Assembly: GCA_946811695.1 (NCBI GenBank)
Contig: OX328132.1
Span: forward strand, 94,029,034-94,093,033
DNA from: Gonocerus acuteangulatus
Taxonomy: Eukaryota > Arthropoda > Insecta > Hemiptera > Coreidae
Direction: 5' to 3'
DNA length: 64,000 nucleotides
Below the pieces are notes generated by a model. That model had not been told where the DNA came from. It did not search any database and worked only from the letters and a program-made list of their open reading frames with translations. Shown here one piece after another: positions 58,301-64,000 of this stretch. The stretch's first letter is position 1, and each line of letters opens with the position of its first letter. The position numbers and the translations under genes are program-made.

Positions 58301-58969
58301 AAGGCCTTAAATATAACAACTAACTCTAACTATAAAGTAATTTTTACGGATTCTTTGTCTGCACTTCTTGCTCTGAGGAATCCATTCTCAAACCATCCAC
58401 TGATCACACTCACTCATGAAACCATAGCAGATCTTCAAAGAAATAGTGAAACAGTTCTTTTCGTATGGGTACCCGGTCACTGCGGAATAAAAGAGAATGA
58501 GGTGGCCGATGCCTTAGCGAAAAGAGCTGTAAACGAAGGCATTCCCTATCATAGGGTTCCAAAGAACGATATCATTAATTACCTGAAGGAAATAGTCTGG
58601 CAAAACTGGCAATCTACTTGGCAAATAATAGAAAACAACAAATTAAGAGAAATAAAATCGACAGTTAAAGCATGGAAGACCCCACCCAGCATCAATAGAA
58701 AACATGAAGTTGCCTTAAGTCGATTGCGGATTGGGCATACAAGATTAACTCATTCATTCCTTTTTTCTAAAGAACAACCCCCAATCTGTGAATCATGCAA
58801 CGTTCAAATATCAGTGAAACATTTACTTACAGAATGCCGAATATATCAGTCAATTAGAGAAGAGCTAATGTTATCAGACATTATTGATGAAATACTAGAA
58901 GATGATGCTGATAATGTTAGAAAGGTATTAAACTTCATAGACAAAACAGAATTAATAAATAAAATCTAA
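55301..58969 (+). CDS. LINE ORF2: APE endonuclease, reverse transcriptase, RNase H
   Basis: Intact 1222 codons. Endonuclease: N7, E34, D131 and N133 in GDYNSHN, and S205-D206-H207, all catalytic positions present. RT: SPGPD near 447, FRPGRST near 545, AVFIDIKNAFD near 575, VPQGS near 635 and the active site YADD at 666-669. RNase H: D962, E995, D1017, D1070, complete. C-terminal zinc motif ICESCNVQISVKHLLTEC near 1150. Nicks target DNA and copies the element RNA by target-primed reverse transcription. No stop or missing key residue is visible, so the enzyme could be active, although ORF1 in this copy is not. RNase H and overall order point to the I clade. Confidence 0.93.
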   Translation: MIIAQWNINGLVIHKTDLLLLLRDIGSEIICIQETHLKESSTVRLTGFKIFRKDFLDGVIACGGVFIITSDNLPCTHIPLRTNLQAVAIQIYKPFKLTICSIYLPPGQPFTTSQLNDLYAQLPPPVLLMGDYNSHNSLWHSPTTDRRGQMLEAFININQLCILNDDSPTHLNARTGLESIIDLSIGSPILAPRCTWRAHGDLYGSDHYPLVITFEETVPESCGLSKWKIKDASWSEYQDLAQLKHIDTETTDVDQIIQCLNFSILQAAEQSIPKSKNNSRRNLVPWWDKQCEEAIKNRKRALRKFQRHPCSEHLDIYMIARREARKTINIAKRKSWREYVSQINCHTPASDIWHIVKKIIGRKGTNTINLLKSGPSVITSPVDIANLLAEHFKNISSNSNYCPEFLVRKHLVESQPIEINRDPINPLNLPFTYLELTLALESRKDTSPGPDNITISMIKNLSTDNKQILLKIFNNIFISSRFPNIWRKSVCIPILKTGKPQDETASYRIISLTCSLCKLMEKMIMKRLHWYMEKNNLYTSWQSGFRPGRSTRDNLVRLETDINSAFNSNEKVLAVFIDIKNAFDCVWRRLILDKLIQMGVNGHIFNFIQNFLTNRTFCIRNGTQLSLESVQENGVPQGSVISAFLFSIAINDLLNHIEEPVKAMLYADDIVIYCNGKVIENVHENIQLSLNKINDWLKNHGFTVSNIKTECIFFSKKNVDNPTPLFVSGAPIKFVDSIKFLGLTFDKNLNWKNHLKITRANCFKTLNILKMLSCTKWGGDKVSMLMLYRSLVRAKMDYGCMAYGSASPTTLKMLDSIHHAGIRLATGAFRSSPTNSLCVDAGELPLELRRELLTLNFYITILSSNNHPLNVYIQDPVNIPRRRTPRKPFPLRISELLSKFNIALPYIFHSAVPSREPWSLPFPNINFKLSKFVKKDTSPYIYQLEFLKIRNEFPQAIHIYTDGSKDNDGVGAATHSNTTNNMFALSKMCSIFTAELLAITKALNITTNSNYKVIFTDSLSALLALRNPFSNHPLITLTHETIADLQRNSETVLFVWVPGHCGIKENEVADALAKRAVNEGIPYHRVPKNDIINYLKEIVWQNWQSTWQIIENNKLREIKSTVKAWKTPPSINRKHEVALSRLRIGHTRLTHSFLFSKEQPPICESCNVQISVKHLLTECRIYQSIREELMLSDIIDEILEDDADNVRKVLNFIDKTELINKI

Positions 58970-58999
58970 AGACATAAGATTAATTAAATAAGCAGGATA

Positions 59000-59059
<60 letters not shown>

Positions 59060-59066
59060 ATGTGTG

Positions 59067-59130
<64 letters not shown>
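59000..59130 (+). repeat. (TG)n / (TGCG)n compound microsatellite
   Basis: TG dinucleotides enclosing about eight cgtg tetranucleotides (59027-59060), with decaying TG-rich sequence to about 59250. Starts 31 bp after the LINE ORF2 stop. Long ORFs here on both strands are repeat translations. Confidence 0.95.
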
Positions 59131-59131
<1 letters not shown>

Positions 59132-59465
59132 ATGTGTGTGTACTGTCTGTGTTAGAGAATATGTGAGTGAGGTTGCATGGATATGGGTTGGTATATGTGT
59201 ATGGGTGAGTGCATATGTCTGTGTGTGTGCCCGCATGTGTGTAAGTGCGTTTATTTACATTTGTTCTGTGTACAGAAACGAAAATAAATATTGCATGGAA
59301 AATATACTGTAAGTAATATAAGTAAGGAAAAAATGCCAGGATCAATGATAAATAATGACAATGATAAGTAATTCAAAAAAAACCAAAAGCTGACTCAATA
59401 AATTATTAAATTCAAAAGAAATGAGGGAAAAATTTCACCTCCACATATAATGAAAGTTTCATTAG
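59131..59465. other. TG-rich decay and unassigned DNA
   Basis: Nothing recognised beyond degenerate TG repeats. Confidence 0.4.
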
Positions 59466-59495
59466 ATGGCGTTCATGACCCTAAGGTTGACACGC

Positions 59496-59521
<26 letters not shown>
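59466..59521 (+). mobile_element. SINE 3'-tail fragment
   Basis: ggcgttcatgaccctaaggttgacacgcc followed by about 26 A, matching the 3' stem-loop plan of the SINE at 53747. 5' truncated. Confidence 0.6.
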
Positions 59522-59529
<8 letters not shown>

Positions 59530-59675
59530 TATATACAAATTTGAAAACCTTATTTTTGTGACCTAATCACCGGTTTTGAAACAGACATTACACAATAGCA
59601 TCGGTGGATTACATCATCGGGTCGACGATGTAAGCGGATTTGACTCCCAACAGCAACGGGGATACAGCCTAAAAA
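59522..59675 (+). mobile_element. Diverged Helentron 3' end
   Basis: From atatatacaaatttgaaaacc to cagcctaaaa; directly followed by the cap of the next element (head to tail). Confidence 0.45.
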
Positions 59676-60621
59676 AGTCCGACTCGCAGGAACTGCATCA
59701 TCTTAGCGCGGTTCCTGTTCATATCCCTATTGTCATTTGACAAGCTTAGAATAGAAAAAGATAATATTCTCCTCGGCCTTTGTTCAAAGGGTTTTATGAC
59801 TTTACCTGGTCGGGTCCACAAGACCCTAGAAACCTCTTCTACCGATACTTCATTTCATACGTTTAAATGAATTGGAAAATATCAAACTTTTTCACATATT
59901 CCTGTGTTCTTTTACTATAGTAATAATTCTACAAATAAAATCAATTAAAAAATAAAATAAAAAAACCAACAGCATGAAGGCAATTGAAAATATTCAAAAG
60001 ACGTCATCGAATCTCTTTCCCTTGGCAAGCAATATTTCTAACAATGAATTGTTTTTCTTATTTTGCCTAATCTGTTTTATTGTCAAATACATTATCCATC
60101 TATAAGCAATTAAAAAATAACAAGGAATAAAAACAGACAAAAAGAACCGTTCGAATAAACGAAATCAATTACTTCAAAGTTTAAGCACTTATTTCTCCGA
60201 TTGACATCACCTAATCAAAAATTGTTTCAGAATCTTTTTTGTAGAGAATTTATAAAGCTTTCAAATAATTTTTATCCACTTATCACGATTTCCCAATCGT
60301 GTTCGAGATATTAATGAAATTATACGAAGTTCCCAAAACTTTTCATGTCTGTTCATAAAATATTTTATTCTAACCCTTCCTTAACTCCAAACGTAACCAA
60401 AAGTTTAACATGTTAGTTTTGATGAAATTCAAACATGCAAAAAATGTTTCAACTGAATCCCATGGTTCTAAGTAACCAAACCAAAAACTTGATTTAACAA
60501 CTTTTTTTCCGATTTTCTCAGAAACGGTTAAAGCTATCGCCTTAAAAATGGTTTCATTCGTTCTACTCGCCCAAGAAGCCTATAAAACAACAAGTAGTAC
60601 TTACAAGCATATGGACTCAAA

Positions 60622-60657
60622 ATCCAAGGCGCTAGCCATTAGACCACGGGAGACCCC
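60622..60657 (-). mobile_element. SINE tRNA-like head fragment
   Basis: Same fusion as at 16217-16252; the A box is included. Confidence 0.75.
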
Positions 60658-62269
60658 GGTTCCTGTTCATATCCCTATTCTCATTTTAAAAGCATAGAAT
60701 AGAAACAGATAATATTTTCCTCGGCCTTTGTTCAAAGGGTTTTATGGCTATACCTGGGTTCGGGTCCACAAGACCCTAGAAACCTCTTCTACCGATACTT
60801 CATTTCATACGTTTCAATGAATGTGAAAATATCAAAAATTTTCACATATTCCTGTGTTCTTTTACTATAGTAATAATTCTACAGATAAAATCAATTAAAA
60901 AATAAAATAAAAAACCAACAGCATAAAGGCAATTGAAAATATTCAAAAGACGTCATCGAATCTTTTTCTCTTGGCAAGCTATATTCCTAACAATGAATTG
61001 TTTTTCTTATTTTGCCTAATCTGTTTTATTGTAAAATACATTATCCAACTATAAGCAATTAAAAAATAACAAGGAATAAAAACAGACAAAAAGGACTGTT
61101 CGAATAAGCAAAATCAATTACTTTGATGTTTTAAGCACTTATTTCTCTGATTGACATCGCCTAATCAAAACTTTCATCAGAACCTTTTTTGTAGAGCATT
61201 TAGTAAGTTTTCTAATGGTATTCTTTCGTTTCCCAAGATTCTCAACCTTTTTCGAGATATTAAGGAAAATATACAAAGTTTTTTATGTCTGTTAATATAC
61301 AAAACCAAAACTTTTTATGTCTGTTAATAAAATATTTTATTCTAACCCTTCCTTAACTCCAAACGCAACCAAAATTTCAACATATTAGTTTTTATGATAG
61401 TAAAACATGCAGAAAATGTTTCAACTGTATCCCATAATTCTAAGTACCAAAATCAAAGACAAAGAACCCTCCCTAGGAAGGACGCTAGGCAGTTGAAAAG
61501 CTATATATCTTGGAAATCCATATCTCTAACATTAAATTGTTTTTCTTATTTTTCTTAACCTGTTTTATTTTCAAATACATTATCCAACAATATGCAATTA
61601 AAAAATAACAAGGAATAAAAAACAGACAAAAAGAACAGTTCGAATAAGCGAAATCAATTACTTTAAAGTTTTAAGCTCTTATTTCTCCGATTGACATCGC
61701 CTAATCAAAACTTTCATTAGAACCTTTTTTTTAGAGCATTTAATAAGCTTTCTAATAGTATTCTTCCGTTTACCAAGATTCTCAACCTTTTTCGAGATAT
61801 TAAGGAAAGTAAACAAAGTTACTAAAACTTTTTATGTCTGTTAATAAAATATTTTATTCTGACCCTTCCTTAACTCCAAACGTAACCAAAATTTCAACAT
61901 ATTAGTTCTGATGAAAGTAGAACATGCAGAAAATGTTTCAACTGAATCCCATGATTCTAAGTACCCAAACCAAAAACGGTATTCAAAAAATATTTTTCCA
62001 ATTTTCTCGAAAACGGTTAAAGCTATCGCCTTCAAAATGGTTTCATTCGTTTTCCTAGCCCAGGAATCATACAAAACGAGTCCTTACAAGCTTATGAACT
62101 CAAAAACGTAAGCGTTACGATTTTTTTGCGCGAATTTCGCCCCAAACGCCATCTTCCAGTAGGCGGATTTTGCTGGTTAACGAACTTGACCTTTCAAATT
62201 GGACGAAGGATTTTTGTACCAAATTTCATCAAAATCGGACCATTCGTCTTCTATCTAGAGAGCGAACAG

Positions 62270-62274
<5 letters not shown>

Positions 62275-62361
<87 letters not shown>
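62275..62361. repeat. (TA)n microsatellite
   Basis: TA array with an aaataaatatataca interruption. Confidence 0.95.
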
Positions 62362-62362
<1 letters not shown>

Positions 62363-62505
62363 CAAATTTGAACCACCGTTATTTTCGGTCTCTAGGGGTT
62401 CTGAAACGCGAAATTTTCTAGTCGGCACTTCCGGATTGTTTCATTGTATCAACCCTATAAGCGGGGTTCCTCCCTATGGGGGAGGGAGGAACCGCGCTAA
62501 AAAGG

Positions 62506-62606
62506 AAGTCAGTCTTACAGACTGAACATATTAAATAGGAGCTGAAAGGGGAATTTTTGAAAATGTACATATTCATTGGGCTTGTAAAATGTGGTGACAT
62601 TATTAG
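62506..62606. other. Unique spacer between converging Helentron 3' ends
   Basis: About 100 bp with no other copy in the window and no gene. Confidence 0.4.
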
Positions 62607-62610
62607 TTTT

Positions 62611-62744
62611 AGCGCGGTTCCTCCCTTCCCCATAGGGAGGAACCCCGCTTATAAGGTTGATACAATGAAACAATCCGGAAGTGCCGACAAGAAAATTTCT
62701 TGTTTCAGAACCCCTAGAGACCGAAAATAACGGTGGTTCAAATT

Positions 62745-62827
<83 letters not shown>

Positions 62828-62832
62828 TTATT

Positions 62833-62846
<14 letters not shown>
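62611..62846 (-). mobile_element. Helentron-like 3' end up to second R2-type insertion
   Basis: Complete stem-loop end and (TA)n (62747-62846) with two gtatatatttattta interruptions, then the poly-T of the R2-type copy. Same layout as 6476-6734. Confidence 0.75.
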
Positions 62847-62905
<59 letters not shown>

Positions 62906-64000
62906 TAGGAGATACAATACAAACACAATTGTTACTATTATTCTCAAATACAATTGGTCAACTTAACAATTGGGTGTCTCCTTCACCCTCGTTATTTAGG
63001 CTTGAAAACAACACAAGCCTAGTTGCTGGGAGACCTAAGTTAATAATATGTCCTCATCAGTTTAAGATCACTTCATGCATAATATACGAAGGCACAAAAA
63101 TAATTAAATAAATAAAATAAATTAATATACAAACAAAATAATAAAAATAAAAAAAAAAATAAGCCATACAAATCAATGTCTCATAATATAATAATATATA
63201 AAAATACAAAACTGAAATTAATATAATAATTACAGATATAACCAGATAGATAAAACTAAAAAAAAAAATAAATAAAATAACAGAGCAGAAAGACTAACAA
63301 TAAAACTGATCAAAATACTATTAAGAAAATAATACAGCGTACCGAACCACTTCACCTACTAGACCAGAGCACTCGATGGAGGTATTAACGGTGCAGTCAA
63401 ATTTACCAACCACAGACATACCCACCCCCAAATTAAAAAAAACAAAAAAAAACAAAACAAAAAACAAAAAAAAACAAAAAAAAAATAATAAAAAAATAAA
63501 AAAAAAAAATAAATAAAAAATTAAAAAAAAACAAAAAAACAAGAAGAACATAAATAACTTAAGCGGGGGAAAAACGCGATCCTCAACGGCCCGCCCCGGC
63601 GAGGAGTGTCCTCCATCGACTGAAGATGATACAGGAGCCCTTTAACACACGCAAGGTAATGCTTCTTAGTACCCCCATCGGGACACCAAGCTGCCTTAAA
63701 CTCTTGGCAGAAGCACCGCTCCACACACCCCTCCAGCTCAATGTACAGGACGTTACCTCCACGCCGGTCACAGGCACACCAAATATTCGCCCCACTGCCA
63801 AACGGACACCAAGTCGCCCATACTTCCGACACTTTGACCGGTGCAGCGAGTTCAGATCAGAGGAGTTCCCATTAACAATCTGTGCGTCCACAATCGTCAC
63901 CTTACCCTCTTTCGCCACAATTATGTCGGGTTTCCATCGTCGGCCATCAGCTCTCAGGACTGTCTCGAGGTGAACCTCGTACCCCCTCCCGGCTAAGGCC
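62847..64000 (-). mobile_element. R2-type LINE, second copy, running out of the window
   Basis: The 3' terminus is at about 62905 with a tail of some 55 A (on the minus strand); the 3' UTR is nearly identical to that of the copy at 6735-7426. The coding part is open from 63583 to the window edge and encodes the restriction-like endonuclease C-terminus (KPDIIVAKEGKVTIVDAQIV). Whether it is full length cannot be seen here. Confidence 0.85.
63583..64000 (-). CDS. R2-type LINE ORF, C-terminal end (partial)
   Basis: The visible part corresponds to about the last 139 residues of the ORF at 7427-8603 and shares its stop. The PD...DAQ nuclease core is intact and there is no disruption. The zinc motif would lie beyond the right edge. 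Confidence 0.85.
   Translation of the reverse strand, partial: ALAGRGYEVHLETVLRADGRRWKPDIIVAKEGKVTIVDAQIVNGNSSDLNSLHRSKCRKYGRLGVRLAVGRIFGVPVTGVEVTSCTLSWRGVWSGASAKSLRQLGVPMGVLRSITLRVLKGSCIIFSRWRTLLAGAGR

Larger units (their letters stand above)
53108..59000 (+). mobile_element. I-clade non-LTR retrotransposon, near full length
   Basis: Probable 5' end at cagtcgttcatgaacgac (53108; I-type elements start CAGT-like), ORF1 (interrupted by a SINE), a further ORF, ORF2, and a short 3' UTR running into a GT microsatellite. Target duplications were not identified, so the outer limits are approximate. APE endonuclease, RT and RNase H in one ORF2 plus a three-knuckle ORF1 fit the I superfamily. Confidence 0.85.
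59676..62498 (+). mobile_element. Helentron-like elements, cap to 3' end (composite)
   Basis: Cap at 59676, body, tRNA-like head fragment fused to a body start at 60622-60658, further body, (TA)n at 62275-62361, and a full 3' hairpin ending gaaccgcgctaa. 59676-60960 is nearly identical to 15271-16560 and the rest resembles 17515-18530. Confidence 0.7.

Noticed and set aside
58952..59345. ORFs of HTHT or CVCV repeats
   Set aside because: Translations of the TG microsatellite.

Overview
This is AT-rich, repeat-saturated animal nuclear DNA. No host gene could be recognised with confidence. The element mix suggests an insect: an errantivirus-like Ty3/gypsy element with env, a Ty1/copia element with a half-tRNA-iMet type primer site, R2-type LINEs with a restriction-like endonuclease, an I-clade LINE with RNase H, a tRNA-derived SINE, hAT-like and Harbinger-like MITEs, and many copies of a Helentron-like family. 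The order within insects cannot be told from the sequence.

The dominant component (about 0.24-6.7, 8.6-23.3, 30.6-38.5 and 59.5-62.8 kb) is one family of non-coding elements in both orientations. Each copy has a 5' cap starting AGTCCGACTCGCAGG, with TTAGCGCGGTTCC about 27 nt inside it. A variable body follows, then a (TA)n array, and a 3' end with a GGTTCCTCCC/GGGAGGAACC stem-loop that stops at GGAACCGCGCTAA. The 13-bp subterminal inverted repeat, 3' hairpin, internal microsatellite and insertion into A/T runs without target duplication match non-autonomous Helentrons (DINE-1/HINE-like). The copies are heavily nested in one another.

Region by region: 1-0.65 kb is a MITE and Helentron ends; 0.96-1.56 kb a tandem repeat of about 143 bp; 1.62-3.35 kb a 1.73-kb foldback palindrome; 6.7-8.6 kb a 5'-truncated R2-type LINE (minus strand) seated in a (TA)n array. 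At 14.96-15.27 plus 23.35-25.75 kb lies one degenerate R2-type ORF that appears to be split by an 8-kb Helentron insertion, because the reading frame is continuous across the cut. At 26.06-29.40 kb is a copia element whose RT core has been deleted; 29.4-30.6 kb holds MITEs and a Myb/SANT-like fragment. At 40.58-48.57 kb is a three-level nest: MITE, then a DNA element with TAA duplications, then a gypsy/errantivirus element (197-bp LTRs, gag-pol-env with frameshifts). At 49.9-50.6 kb is a gypsy gag fragment. At 53.1-58.97 kb is a nearly complete I-clade LINE with an intact 1222-residue ORF2, a SINE inserted in ORF1, and an unexplained 171-codon ORF between ORF1 and ORF2. At 62.9-64.0 kb is a second R2-type copy.

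Most ORFs with long IYIY runs are (TA)n translations and are not annotated. The main scientific content is the insertion history: several empty sites, target duplications and frame-restoring junctions can be read directly.
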